From: Pseudonocardia sp. T1-2H | Lineage (GTDB): Bacteria; Actinomycetota; Actinomycetes; Mycobacteriales; Pseudonocardiaceae | Assembly: GCF_038039215.1 (NCBI RefSeq) | Contig: NZ_JBBPCL010000001.1 | Coordinates: forward strand, 4,340,001-4,404,000 | DNA: 64,000 bases | Reading direction: 5' to 3' | Shown: positions 18,736 to 28,133 of the stretch, in pieces | Position numbering within the stretch: the first letter of the stretch is position 1 | How the letters are laid out: every line of letters starts with the position of its first letter | Translations under genes and position numbers: made by a program | Notes under the pieces: model-generated | What the model saw: the letters and a program-made list of their open reading frames with translations, nothing else | The model's database searches: none | Told to the model about the DNA's origin: nothing

Positions 18736-20126
18736 GATCGAACCTCCCGCACCGGCTCCGTCGGCGGTCCGTACGGCGTGGCCTGGTCCTCCACGAGCCG
18801 GGGATCCCCCTCCGCTCGCCACCGACGGCCCATCAACCAGGGCACCAGGATGCACCCGCCGGTGAGCACCAGGTAGATCACGAGTGTCACGGCCAGGGTG
18901 ATGGTCACCCCGCCCGCCGGGGTGACGGCATCGCGGGTCAGCAGTACGCCGTAGACGACCCATGGTTGCCGCCCGACCTCGGTGACGAGCCAGCCGAACT
19001 CCATCGCCAGCACCGCCCCCACTCCCGCAAGGGCAGCGGGAACCAGGAACCAGCGCGTCCGCGGAATCTCCCGGTGAAACCACCAGACCCACGCCTGCCA
19101 TGCCCCGAACACGACCAGCGCCGTCCCGATGGCCACCATCCCGTCGAAGGCCAGATGGATCAGGTTGGGCAACGGCGGCCGCAGCTCCGGCGGAGCGCTG
19201 TCCCAGCCGATCACCGTGGTGCTCGGGGAGAAGCCGACGAGAATGGAATCCAGGTCGGGAATCCCGACGCCGAAGTAGACCTGCCCGTTGTAGTAGATCC
19301 CGCCGAGCCACTCGGTGGCGTGGTTCTGGGTGCGGTCGACCAGCTCCATCGCCGCGAACTTCAGCGGTTGCTGGGAGGCGACCATTCTGGCCGCGATGTC
19401 GCCGACCACGAACTGGACGGGTGCCGCGGCCGCGCCCACCGCGAACGGAATCAGGAAACCGAGCCGGTGATAGCGATCCCACCGGCCGCGCAGCATCCCC
19501 ACCGCGTACACGCCCGCCGTCAGGAAGCCGGCGACCATGTACGCCGCCAGGATCATGTGCGGCACCTCGTAGCCGGAGGCGCCGTTGAATATCACCGCCC
19601 ACGGGTCGACGGAGGTGATCCGCCCGTCGGTCAACGTGAAGCCGCCGGGCTGGTTCATCCACGAGTTCGCGGCCACCACCGCCCATGCCCCGAGGAGCCC
19701 GGTCACCGCTATCGGCACCCCGCTCCACCAGTGCAGCCAGGGCGGGAGTGCTCGCCAGCCGTAGAGGTAGATCGCGGTGAAGATGGCCTCGACGAAGAAC
19801 CAGATCCCTTCGAGGCTGAACGGGATTCGGAAGGCGGCACCGAAGCGCCCCATCAAGCCGGGCCACAGTAGCCCCAGCTCGTAGGACAGCACGGTGCCCG
19901 ACACCGCGCCCACCGCGAAGATCACGGCCATCACCTTCGACCACCGCCGCGCCAGCAGCAGGGCCACCGCATCGCCCCGCCGCAGTCCCGTCCAGTGGGC
20001 TATCAGGACGACGGCCGGGAAGGCGATGCCGAAGCAGGCGAAGATGATGTGGAAGCCTAGGGACGCCCCCATCTGGCTGCGCGCCGGCACGGTGCCGTCG
20101 GCCAGGACGAGGGCGGAGGAGATCAC
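18732..20126 (-). CDS. cydA: Cytochrome bd-type oxidase subunit I
   Basis: The 464-residue heme-binding subunit begins with the family's first helix (SQMGASLGFHIIFACFGIAF), giving H26 as the heme b595 ligand equivalent. It contains GYEVPHMILAAYM and the signature EVGRQPWVVYGVLLTRD. The quinol loop is short, as in CioA-type members, which are often cyanide-tolerant (family knowledge). GTG at 20126 is used because it gives a normal N-terminus, but no clear ribosome site is visible and the frame is open for 25 codons upstream, so the start is uncertain. Confidence 0.93.
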   Translation of the reverse strand: MISSALVLADGTVPARSQMGASLGFHIIFACFGIAFPAVVLIAHWTGLRRGDAVALLLARRWSKVMAVIFAVGAVSGTVLSYELGLLWPGLMGRFGAAFRIPFSLEGIWFFVEAIFTAIYLYGWRALPPWLHWWSGVPIAVTGLLGAWAVVAANSWMNQPGGFTLTDGRITSVDPWAVIFNGASGYEVPHMILAAYMVAGFLTAGVYAVGMLRGRWDRYHRLGFLIPFAVGAAAAPVQFVVGDIAARMVASQQPLKFAAMELVDRTQNHATEWLGGIYYNGQVYFGVGIPDLDSILVGFSPSTTVIGWDSAPPELRPPLPNLIHLAFDGMVAIGTALVVFGAWQAWVWWFHREIPRTRWFLVPAALAGVGAVLAMEFGWLVTEVGRQPWVVYGVLLTRDAVTPAGGVTITLAVTLVIYLVLTGGCILVPWLMGRRWRAEGDPRLVEDQATPYGPPTEPVREVRS

Positions 20127-20162
20127 GGCACCGGCCCCGGGGTCGGTGGCGGCGCGGGTCGT

Positions 20163-20423
20163 GTGACGACCCTGCAAGCCCGTCCGGCGCGCATACTGCA
20201 AACCGGGGGCGCTACCGCAGAAGCCGGAGGTGTCGGTCTGATGATCGCAGCGGCGACGGTGTTCTGGTTGGGTGTCGGCATCGGTGCCCTCGGTCTCGTG
20301 GAAAACGATCTGTATCTGGTCGGTCTCGTGATCATGTTGATCGGCGTGATCGGCGTGCTGGTGCGAGTCACCGACTGGCTCAGTGATCGTGAGCGCGGGC
20401 TCGGCAGGCGGGCGCCGAGATAG
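20163..20423 (+). CDS. Small two-helix membrane protein
   Basis: Up to 86 residues with two hydrophobic segments (MIAAATVFWLGVGIGALGL and YLVGLVIMLIGVIGVLV) and a basic C-terminus. A GGAGGTG at 20226 suggests the ATG at 20241 could be the real start, giving 60 residues. It is divergent from cydA. I do not recognise a family. Confidence 0.5.
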   Translation: MTTLQARPARILQTGGATAEAGGVGLMIAAATVFWLGVGIGALGLVENDLYLVGLVIMLIGVIGVLVRVTDWLSDRERGLGRRAPR

Positions 20424-21052
20424 GGCATCCTCGGCACCTCGCAGGCCGCCCCCGTCCCGCCCGTGGGTTAACGGCCCCCACCACCTCTAGTCGCCACCTC
20501 GCTGTATTGCTGTCCGCTGAGCGGGGCCCGTTCGGCGGCCAAAGGAGTGACGATCCGGCACGATCGGCCGAGTCGGATCGGTGGCCGTGGCCGTGTCCGT
20601 GGCGGCCGGCGCTGACGCGGTTCCACGGACCCCCGAAACGTGGGCTGAGTCCGGGTTTCCGGGATCATGGTTCACGCAGCGGGCGCTCAGGGCGGACACC
20701 CGGAGTAGCTGCATCGAGTCGACCGCTCCCACCCGATGTCGGTTCCGCGCGGAAAAATGCGAGCCACCAATCCGCTCCCCAGGGACGGTGGCATGTACTG
20801 CTTCGACGTGCGCGGCACGGCCAGGACGGTCCGCTGGGGTCGTCGTGGCACACGCTCACACCGAGCAGGGCGAGCAGCGGCCCGAACTCGGACATGCGCG
20901 TCCCCTTCGAGCCGCCGAACCGAGGTCACGTCCGGATCCGGAGGTCAGGCACCACACCACCGGGCCGCCGGGGATCCCGGCGATCGACGACCTCCGGTCC
21001 CCACCTGCTCGGGCAGCGCTCCGTGCTCGGCCGGGCGCCGGTCGGCCGAACG
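20424..21052. other. Stretch without a supported gene
   Basis: Open frames exist on both strands but none has a ribosome site, a recognisable motif or consistent codon bias. I see no IS ends, repeats or RNA gene. It precedes the broken lsr2 and may contain its lost remainder in unrecognisable form. Confidence 0.5.
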
Positions 21053-21310
21053 CTACGGATGCCCGTCAGCGTGCTGCAGCAGAACTGGGGTGCCGCGCTC
21101 GGTTACGACGCCGCTCTCCGGCACGTCCAGCCGCCCGACCTGTCCGAGATCGTGCGGCCGCGAGGGGATCGAAGATTGCCGCAGACCTTCGGCGTCGGCA
21201 CGCGAGAGGTCGACCTCGTACTGCCTGCCGTCGAGACCGAAATCAACGGTCTCGTCGGCGCGGGCGCCGTCCTCGAAATCGACCAGGATCGTGTTGACCT
21301 GCTGAGCCAT
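21053..21310 (-). pseudogene. lsr2: Lsr2-like nucleoid protein, dimerisation domain only
   Basis: From ATG 21310 the first 45 residues are a clear Lsr2 N-terminal dimerisation domain (AQQVNTILVDFEDGARADET, then FGLDGRQYEVDLSRADAEGL). Homologues continue with an arginine-rich linker and a C-terminal AT-groove-binding domain. Here the frame diverges after EGLR; a different frame briefly gives an Arg-rich stretch (RSRTGRAAGRAG) and then stops. No C-terminal domain is found on either frame. It is either a frame-broken decaying copy or a short dimerisation-only protein. Actinomycetes usually carry another, complete lsr2. Confidence 0.7.
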
Positions 21311-21339
21311 CGCTGTCCGCGTCTCTCGGATCACCGCTC

Positions 21340-21861
21340 CTACCGCCCCTGATCCGCGCGGACCAGGGGCGGTTCACCCGCCGCGAGGGCGGCGCGCCCG
21401 GCGAGCGGGCGCTCGTAGCAGACCGAGAGCGGCTCACCCACATACGGGCCATAGCTCTCGATCCGCCGGTAGCCGTGCCGCTCGTAGAACGCGATGGCAT
21501 CGGGTTGCAGCGTTCCCGTCTCCAGCTGCAGGTGCGTCCACCCCCGTGCGCCGGCCTCCGCCTCCAGCGCAGCCAGCACCGCGGCCGCGACACCCGACCG
21601 CCTCCGCTCCGGCACGACATACATCCGCTTCACCTCACCGAGGCCCCCGCCCAGCTCCCGCAGCGCGCCGCACCCGACCGCGCGGCCCTGCGCCTCGCGG
21701 GCCAGCAGGAACACCACGGTGTCCGCGGCCGTCGGGGCGGGGCCGGGCTCGCTGTCGGGCGTGCCGTACCGGAGGGCGAGCTCCGCGCGCTGGGCGGCGC
21801 GCAGCGCAGCGGCGTCAGGGTGATCGAAGGGGACGATCTCTATACGGAGCTCGGGCGGCAC
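21340..21861 (-). CDS. GNAT-family N-acetyltransferase
   Basis: A 173-residue acetyltransferase with the acetyl-CoA-binding signature around VKRMYVVPERRRSGVAAAVL (motif A; the RRSGVA loop takes the pyrophosphate) and a C-terminal FYERHGYRRIESYGPY block typical of the family. The product starts with GTG at 21861. Its substrate (small molecule or protein) is not evident. It lies 29 bases upstream of the lsr2 fragment on the same strand. Confidence 0.88.
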   Translation of the reverse strand: MPPELRIEIVPFDHPDAAALRAAQRAELALRYGTPDSEPGPAPTAADTVVFLLAREAQGRAVGCGALRELGGGLGEVKRMYVVPERRRSGVAAAVLAALEAEAGARGWTHLQLETGTLQPDAIAFYERHGYRRIESYGPYVGEPLSVCYERPLAGRAALAAGEPPLVRADQGR

Positions 21862-22038
21862 CCCGCAAGATTACGAGTGCAGATCCGGGCCGCACTCGCG
21901 CGCCCGCTGTCGTGCCTGCAACCGAGACCGTGGCAACGGGGTTTCCTCCCACGACACCGCGGGGCCCCGAAGCAGCGGCAAGCCCGGCCAGGGGTCGAAC
22001 GGCTGCACGACGAACCAGCAACGACGAAGGAGTCCTCG

Positions 22039-22428
22039 ATGAGCCCCATCAGTCCGACAGCTGATCCGACAACGGAGGTACGTCCGGCCACCGGCGACGC
22101 ACAGGTCGACCCCCACGGCTCAGGATCTCTCACCGCGCAGGCCCGACAGGACGCGATGGCGGCGGCCAGGTACGCCGGACACGCATACCCCGGCCCCATC
22201 GGCGAGGTCCTCAGCCGGGAGCTACGCAACTACGCCGAGGACGGGGAGCAGCTACCACCACATGCGTCGGCCCCCCGCCTCATCTCGGCGGTGCAGAGGC
22301 AACAAGCCCGCAATCCACTGCCGCCGGCACCCAGCTACGCCCACCTGCCTGCGCAGTACATCCCGGGCAGCGCCCTGCGCTGGCGCTACCGCACGGCCGA
22401 CTCGAACGAGAACACGCACCGAGCCTGA
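22039..22428 (+). CDS. Hypothetical protein, 129 residues
   Basis: The ATG at 22039 follows AAGGAGTCC. The product has a disordered Pro/Thr-rich N-terminus, a middle with helix potential (AQARQDAMAAARYAGHAY; PIGEVLSRELRNYAEDGEQL) and a Pro-rich end. No family is recognised. It may be a small soluble actinomycete-specific protein. Confidence 0.55.
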   Translation: MSPISPTADPTTEVRPATGDAQVDPHGSGSLTAQARQDAMAAARYAGHAYPGPIGEVLSRELRNYAEDGEQLPPHASAPRLISAVQRQQARNPLPPAPSYAHLPAQYIPGSALRWRYRTADSNENTHRA

Positions 22429-22625
22429 AGTCGACCGGGCCGCGAGCCACGCGGCGGCGAACCCGGCAATTCTGCACGTATCCGGCTCCTGTCGGTCGCC
22501 TAGCCCTGTACGGCACGACGGTCAGCGCGGCGAGCTCGCTGCGGCACCCAGCCGCGGCACTGTTGAGCGATCCGCTCTGGTGCGATGCCGAGCTCGACCG
22601 GGTCTGACCTGCCCGTTGTGGCAGC

Positions 22626-24494
22626 ATGACGGGCATGGACGTCGCCGATCTCGCGGCTTTCCTGGCGAGACACCCGCCCTTCGAGTCAGTCGGCACGGCC
22701 GCACTGGAGGCCATCGCGCAGGGCTCGAGGGTGGACCGGTTCGCCGACGGCGACCTAATCCTGGACGCGTTCCGGAACCCGAGCGTCGAGGTGTTCGTCG
22801 TGCTCGAGGGACGCGTGCACCTGTGGAACGACGCCGACACCCCCGCAGACGAGCCCGACGAGGTCGTCTCGCCGGGCGGCGTGTTCGGGTTCTCCGCCCT
22901 GCTGACCGAGCGGTCGATCGGCCCCCGCGCCGTCGCCGTCGGCGCGGTCGTCGTGGCGCGCATCCCGGGCGCACTGGCCGCGCCCGTCTTCACCTCGCGT
23001 CGCGGGGCGCGGTTCCTGACCGAGATCGTGTCCTCGGCGCGCCGCCGGGTGCCCGCCGCCCCGGCCTACAGCCTGGTCGACGACCTGATCGTCCGGCCAC
23101 CACTGGTCGTCGAGCCGACCACCCCGGTCGTGGAGGTGGCCCGGCGGATGACCGCCGAGGGCGTGCCCTGTGCGGTGGTCCGGCTCGAGGCCGGACGGTT
23201 CGGACTGGTCACCGATTCGGTGCTGCGCACCCGCGTGCTGGTCGAGGGCAGGCCGCCGAGCTTCCCCGCGCACTCGATGATGGACACCTCGGCGCCCACC
23301 GCCGTGCTGGGTGACTCCGCCGCCGAGGCGCTGCTGCTCCTGCTCGACCGGGGCGCCGAGTTCCTGCTGGTGACCGACCGGGCCGGGCAGCTGCGCGGAG
23401 TCGTCGCCCCGCGCGACTTCGCCGTCTCACCCACCACCGCCGGGGTCTCGCTGCACGAACAGCTGCGGCGGGCCACCTCGGTCGAGGACCTGGCCTGCCA
23501 CGCGGCCGGGATACCGGCCATGCTGAGCGACCTGCTGTCCCGCGGCCTGGCCTCCGGCCGGGTGATCGCGGTGAACTCCTCCCTGGTCGACACGCTGGTC
23601 CGGCGGGCGATCGGCTTCGTCCTCGCCCGGCACCCGGAGCTGTCGGTGGACGCCTTCACCTGGCTGTCGCTGGGCAGCAACGGACGGCGGGAGGCGGTGC
23701 TCAGTTCGGACGTCGACTCGGCGGTGGCGTTCGACGGACCCGTCCCGGACGCCGAGATCGCTCGCTACCGGGCGGCGTTCGGCGAGGTTTACGAGGTGCT
23801 GGCGCGAGCGGGGCTCAGCGGCGACCAGCACGGCGCGACCGCCCGCCACGCCTTGTTCGCCCGGACCAACGACGACTGGCGCGCAGCCGGCCAGCAGTGG
23901 CTGGCCGCGCCGGCCGAGCACAACGGGGCGATGATGACCTCGCTGCTGGTGGACGGGCGCCCCATCCACGGCGACCCGGGGCTGCCGGCGGTGACCAAGG
24001 TCTTCGGCGATCTGCGCCGGCATCCGGGCACCATGCGGCTTCTGTTGCAGGAGTCGCTGTCCAAGCGCGCGAAGCTGCGACCGGTGCGGCAGATCCTGAC
24101 CCGCCAGCCCGACACCTTCGACATCAAGACGTACGCGCTGCTGCCCATCGTCAACATCGCCCGCTGGGCCGCACTGAGCGTCGGCTCCGCCGCGCTCCCC
24201 ACCACCGAGCGGCTGCGGGCGGCCTCCGGATCGGCCATGCTGCCGGACGAGCAGGCCGGCACGCTGATCGAGGTGTTCGAGGTGCTGCAACGGCTACGGC
24301 TGCGTTACCAGCTGATGCAGCACCGGGCCGGCGACCGGCCGTCCGACCTGATCACCACCAGCCGGATGTCCTCGATCGACCGCAGCGTGATCGCCCAGGC
24401 AGTCCGGGAGATCTCGTCGGTCCAGCGACGGATGGACAACATCTCACACTTCGTCCCCGCCGAGGAGTGGGCCTCATCGGAGCCGGCTCAGTAG
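22626..24494 (+). CDS. cNMP-binding/CBS/DUF294 nucleotidyltransferase-like protein
   Basis: The 622-residue protein has a cyclic-nucleotide-binding-like N-terminus (roughly 30-140), a CBS pair (about 150-275) and a DUF294 nucleotidyltransferase-like domain. The last shows the NTase signature GSNGRREA at 350-357 followed by metal ligands D362 and D364 (SSDVDSAV). A helical C-terminus follows. Such proteins are thought to couple second-messenger or adenylate sensing to nucleotidyl transfer, often regulating uptake or signalling. The final base overlaps the start of a metallophosphatase gene, implying linked function. Confidence 0.87.
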   Translation: MTGMDVADLAAFLARHPPFESVGTAALEAIAQGSRVDRFADGDLILDAFRNPSVEVFVVLEGRVHLWNDADTPADEPDEVVSPGGVFGFSALLTERSIGPRAVAVGAVVVARIPGALAAPVFTSRRGARFLTEIVSSARRRVPAAPAYSLVDDLIVRPPLVVEPTTPVVEVARRMTAEGVPCAVVRLEAGRFGLVTDSVLRTRVLVEGRPPSFPAHSMMDTSAPTAVLGDSAAEALLLLLDRGAEFLLVTDRAGQLRGVVAPRDFAVSPTTAGVSLHEQLRRATSVEDLACHAAGIPAMLSDLLSRGLASGRVIAVNSSLVDTLVRRAIGFVLARHPELSVDAFTWLSLGSNGRREAVLSSDVDSAVAFDGPVPDAEIARYRAAFGEVYEVLARAGLSGDQHGATARHALFARTNDDWRAAGQQWLAAPAEHNGAMMTSLLVDGRPIHGDPGLPAVTKVFGDLRRHPGTMRLLLQESLSKRAKLRPVRQILTRQPDTFDIKTYALLPIVNIARWAALSVGSAALPTTERLRAASGSAMLPDEQAGTLIEVFEVLQRLRLRYQLMQHRAGDRPSDLITTSRMSSIDRSVIAQAVREISSVQRRMDNISHFVPAEEWASSEPAQ

Positions 24495-25369
24495 TGTCGG
24501 CCCCGGAGCGCCCCGAGCACCGCGTTGCAGTCATCGGCGACGTCGCGGGTCACCTCGACGAGCTGCGCACCGAGCTCCGACGCCTCGGCGCCGACGCCGA
24601 AACCGGCCGGCTGCCCGGCGATCTGACCATCGTCCAGGTTGGTGACCTGGTCCATCGCGGCCCCGCCTCCGACGCGGTGGTCGCGCTGGTGGACGGCTAC
24701 CTGACCCGCCAGCCGCCGCAGTGGGTCCAGCTCGTCGGCAACCACGAGGCCCAGTACCTCCGCGATCCGGTGTTCGACTGGCCGGAGCGGATCAGCGATC
24801 GGTCGGGGGACACCCTGCGCCGCTGGTGGGCCGGCGGACAGATGCGGGTGGCCACCTGGGTGGGCGACGACACCGAGAGTTTCCTGATCACACACGCGGG
24901 CGTCACGGCGGACTTCTGGCGCGGCCCGCTCGCCGCGCCGAGCACCGCCGAGCAGGCGGCGATCACGATCAACTCCCTGATCGGAACGGGCGACGACGCG
25001 CTGTTCCGGGCCGGCACGATGCTGCACGGACGCCGGCGCGGCCGCGGCGCCGGTCCGGTGTGGGCCGCGACCGCCGCCGAGCTGATGCCCGGCTGGCTGG
25101 CCACGACGCTGCCGTTCAGCCAGATCCACGGGCATGACTCGATCTTCGACTGGCAGCGGCGGCGCTTCCGGGCCGACGCCGCCGATGAGCTGGCCCGGCT
25201 GACCGTCCTCGACGAGGAGGCCAAGCACGAGACCACCATCCTGGGCGGCGGCCGGATCATCGGCCTCGATCCCGGCCACGGGCGCCGGCCGCGCCGTCCG
25301 TGGCGTGCGTGGGAGATCCGGACCCGATCCGCTCAGGCGCTGCCGGGGTTCGGCGGGTCGGGGATCTGA
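24494..25369 (+). CDS. Calcineurin-like metallophosphoesterase
   Basis: A 291-residue phosphatase with the ordered PPP-type metal motifs: GDVAGH near residue 15, GDLVHRG, GNHE, a THAG segment and HGHD near residue 216. These bind two metals for phosphoester hydrolysis. GTG at 24494 shares its first base with the preceding stop codon, so it is translationally coupled to the DUF294 protein. Possible substrates are a nucleotide messenger or phosphoprotein; not determinable. Its 3' end overlaps the convergent binding-protein gene by 37 bases. Confidence 0.88.
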   Translation: MSAPERPEHRVAVIGDVAGHLDELRTELRRLGADAETGRLPGDLTIVQVGDLVHRGPASDAVVALVDGYLTRQPPQWVQLVGNHEAQYLRDPVFDWPERISDRSGDTLRRWWAGGQMRVATWVGDDTESFLITHAGVTADFWRGPLAAPSTAEQAAITINSLIGTGDDALFRAGTMLHGRRRGRGAGPVWAATAAELMPGWLATTLPFSQIHGHDSIFDWQRRRFRADAADELARLTVLDEEAKHETTILGGGRIIGLDPGHGRRPRRPWRAWEIRTRSAQALPGFGGSGI

Positions 25370-26190
25370 TAGCCCGAGGGCGCCACGGTGGTACCCAGTG
25401 CCCTCCTCCATGAGCCGTCGGCGACGTACTGCTTCAACGCCGCGTTCACCTGGTCGCGCAGCGCCGTGTTGCCCTTCCGGATGCCGACCCCGTAGCTCTC
25501 ATCGGAGAAGCCCTGGCCGACCACCTTCAGCGCGCCCCGGTACTGCGGTTCGGCTGCGTAACCGGCCAGGATGACGTCGTCGGTGGTCACGGCGTCGACC
25601 TGACTGTCGGCCAGCGCCTGGACGCAGTCCGAGAACTTGGGCAGCTCCTTCAGCCGGATCCGGCCCTGATAGCGCTGCACCACGTTGGCCGCCGAGGTGG
25701 TGCCGGGCACCGAACACAGATCCTTGCCGTTCAGCGTCTCCGGCCCGGTGATCTCGGTTTCGTTGCGGCGCACCAGCAAGTCCTGGTGGGCGAGGAAGTA
25801 CGGCCCGGCGAAGTCGACCACCTGCTTGCGGGCGTCCGTGATCGAGTAGGTGGAGAAGACCAGGTCCACCTGACCGCTGGTCAGCAGCTGCTCCCGGTCG
25901 GCCCCGTTGGCCTCCTTCCAGGTGATGTTCGCTTCCGGCACACCGAGCGCCTTGGCCACGTACGTCGCCGTCTCCACGTCGAAGCCGCGGTAGCTGGTGC
26001 CGTCCTTCAGCCCGATGCCGGGCTCGTCGAACGGGATCCCGATGGTGAGCCGCCCGTTGGGGGTTGCCCCGGGCACCGGCGTGGGCGAGGGGTTCGGCCC
26101 CTCGCCGCCGGTGCCACCACATGCGGCCAGGGCGGCGACGGCGAGCCCCGCCAGCGCCGCCGCGGCCAGCCGCCGCACCGTGATCGCCAT
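25333..26190 (-). CDS. Glutamate-type ABC transporter substrate-binding lipoprotein
   Basis: The 285-residue exported protein has a lipoprotein signal peptide (VRRLAAAALAGLAVAALAAC, lipobox LAAC-G). It then carries a periplasmic-binding fold of the glutamate/glutamine type: GFDVETATYVAKALGV, DLVFSTYSITDARKQVVDFA, SYGVGIRKGN. It probably binds an amino acid at the cell surface. No ABC permease or ATPase is adjacent; instead the upstream gene, one base away, is an APC-family permease, so it may serve as a soluble capture or sensing partner, or be an orphan. Confidence 0.9.
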   Translation of the reverse strand: MAITVRRLAAAALAGLAVAALAACGGTGGEGPNPSPTPVPGATPNGRLTIGIPFDEPGIGLKDGTSYRGFDVETATYVAKALGVPEANITWKEANGADREQLLTSGQVDLVFSTYSITDARKQVVDFAGPYFLAHQDLLVRRNETEITGPETLNGKDLCSVPGTTSAANVVQRYQGRIRLKELPKFSDCVQALADSQVDAVTTDDVILAGYAAEPQYRGALKVVGQGFSDESYGVGIRKGNTALRDQVNAALKQYVADGSWRRALGTTVAPSGYQIPDPPNPGSA

Positions 26191-26191
26191 C

Positions 26192-27790
26192 TCAGCTCCC
26201 TCCGCCGGACGGCTTGGCGGGGTCGAGGTCGTCCGGGTCGACGTCCGGGCCGTACGTCGGCCCGTCGTTCGACCAGACCGCCTCGAGCCGCCCGTTGGTG
26301 TTGGCGATGACCGCGGGCTTCACCAGCTTCCAGCCGAGCGCGAGCAGCACGGCGAGGATCGGGATCCCGAACACGACCACCAGGAAGGTGATCTTGTGGC
26401 TGAAGTACGGGCTGCTCTGCCAGCCCGACACGGCCAAGCCCACGACGACGAGACCGAGGAAGACCAGCCCGATGATGCTGGTGTACGGGGACCCCGGCAT
26501 CTGGAACGGGCTGGCCTGCAGCACTCCCCGGTGCACCAGCGACCGCAGCCGCAGTTGGCAGAGGAAGATCGTGGCCCAGGTGAAGATGACGCCGATCGCC
26601 GCGGCCTCCAGGGCGATCTCGAACGCGTCCGGGGCGAACGCGTTGAGCAGGGCGCCGAAGACGTACACCACCGACGTCATGACGATGCCGGCCCACGGCA
26701 CGCCCGAGGCGCTCATCTTCAGGGTGAACGCCGGGGCCTGCTTGGACATGCCGAGGCTGCGCAGCACCCGGCCGGTGGAGTAGAGGCCGGAGTTCAGACT
26801 GGACAGCGCGGCCACGATGAGCACGGCCTGGATCAGCGCGCTTATCCAGGACAGGCCCATACGGTCGAAGACCGTGACGAACGGGCTGGTCCCCGACTTG
26901 AACTCGGTGGTCGGCAGCATGGAGACCAGCAGCAGGATCGAGCCGCAGTAGAAGATCGCGATCCGGTAGATGACCGCGTTGACAGCCTTGGGCACCTCAC
27001 GGGTCGAGTCAGCCATCTCGCCGGCCGCCACGCCGACCATCTCGATGGCCGCGTAGGCGAACACCACTCCGGACATCACCAGGATCGGCCCGTACCAGTT
27101 GTAGTCGCCGCTCGCCGGCCAGAAGCCACCCGGGTTGCTCCACAGGTTGTGAAACCCGGCCTGGTGGTTGCCGACGCTGAACCCACCGATCACCACGACC
27201 AGTCCGACCGCGAGGAACACCACGATCGCGCCGACCTTCGCGATCGCCGCCCAGAACTCGAACTCCCCGAACGCCCGCGCGGACAGCAGATTGATCACCA
27301 GCACCACGGCCAGCGCGATGAGCACGGTTGCCCAGGTGGGCATCAGCGGGAACCAGTACTGGACGTACAGCCCCACCGCGGACAGCTCGGCGATCCCGGT
27401 CAGCGCCCAGTTCAACCAGTACATCCACCCGGTGACGAATGCCCACCGCTCACCGTAGAACTCCCGCATGTAGGACACGAAGGCGCCCGACGTCGGCCGA
27501 TGGAGCACCAACTCGCCGAGCGCGCGCATCAGGAAGAACGCGATGACCCCGACGAAGGCGTAGCTGAACAGCAGCGCCGGGCCCGTGCTGTGCAGTCGAG
27601 AGGCCGAACCCAGAAACAGCCCGGTCCCGATCGCGCCCCCGATGGCGATCATCTGGACGTGCCGGCGTCCGAGGGTCTGCTTGTAGCCGACCTGCTCGGC
27701 GTCCAGGGAGTGATGGTGTTCCCCGGCACGGGTCGCGACCTCGTCCTGGGTCGCGACCTCGTCCTGGGTCACGGCATCGTCCTGCGTCAT
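26192..27790 (-). CDS. APC-family amino acid permease
   Basis: A 532-residue transporter with about twelve hydrophobic helices and the AAT-family start QMIAIGGAIGTGLFLGSAS, then ALGELVLHRPTSGAFVSYMR (helix 2-3 loop) and EMADSTREVPKAVNAVIYRI. It imports an amino acid or GABA-like solute by ion symport; the specificity is not predictable. The N-terminal cytoplasmic tail consists of near-identical TQDEVA units from an 18-bp tandem repeat. It is followed after one base by a glutamate-type binding lipoprotein. Confidence 0.92.
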   Translation of the reverse strand: MTQDDAVTQDEVATQDEVATRAGEHHHSLDAEQVGYKQTLGRRHVQMIAIGGAIGTGLFLGSASRLHSTGPALLFSYAFVGVIAFFLMRALGELVLHRPTSGAFVSYMREFYGERWAFVTGWMYWLNWALTGIAELSAVGLYVQYWFPLMPTWATVLIALAVVLVINLLSARAFGEFEFWAAIAKVGAIVVFLAVGLVVVIGGFSVGNHQAGFHNLWSNPGGFWPASGDYNWYGPILVMSGVVFAYAAIEMVGVAAGEMADSTREVPKAVNAVIYRIAIFYCGSILLLVSMLPTTEFKSGTSPFVTVFDRMGLSWISALIQAVLIVAALSSLNSGLYSTGRVLRSLGMSKQAPAFTLKMSASGVPWAGIVMTSVVYVFGALLNAFAPDAFEIALEAAAIGVIFTWATIFLCQLRLRSLVHRGVLQASPFQMPGSPYTSIIGLVFLGLVVVGLAVSGWQSSPYFSHKITFLVVVFGIPILAVLLALGWKLVKPAVIANTNGRLEAVWSNDGPTYGPDVDPDDLDPAKPSGGGS

Positions 27791-27801
27791 GGCATCGTCC
27801 T
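27730..27801. repeat. Four tandem copies of an 18-bp unit at the permease N-terminus
   Basis: Units begin at 27730, 27748, 27766 and 27784. The first two are identical (GGGTCGCGACCTCGTCCT); the others differ at a few positions, and the last includes the permease start codon. The unit adds six residues (TQDEVA) per copy without changing frame, so copy number could vary between strains. Confidence 0.8.
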
Positions 27802-28133
27802 CACCGGGTCGACCGAGCCACGCGTGAGTGGTACTCGTGACGCACGGTCGGCCAGGTGATCAACCGGACGTCCGCCGACAGGCCACCCAGGCGAGTGGAG
27901 CAACCCTAGAGTTGGGCGCGACCAGGTGCAATCATCGAGCAACTCATAGCCCCCGGCGCCCGGTGCGAGCCGTCTCCGCAGCGGGCCTCGTTCATCCACC
28001 GGGGCTCGGCCACCAACGTCCACCGGTGAAGACCGCTTCTGGATCACCGTCACCGGGGATCAGAAGACCCGACGGCCCATATCCGCAGGATCGCGACACA
28101 TCAAGAGGTGAGGATTCCCGTAGCGTTCCACGG
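27802..28133. other. Intergenic region between permease and mobA-moaD genes
   Basis: No gene is seen. Promoters of the divergent permease and cofactor operons must lie here. An inverted GAGTTG/CAACTC pair (about 27909-27944) is the only structure noticed. I did not find a convincing molybdenum/tungsten cofactor riboswitch fold. Confidence 0.4.

Noticed and set aside
27802..28133. Molybdenum/tungsten cofactor riboswitch upstream of mobA-moaD
   Set aside because: I could not fold a convincing multi-helix element; only one short inverted pair is visible.
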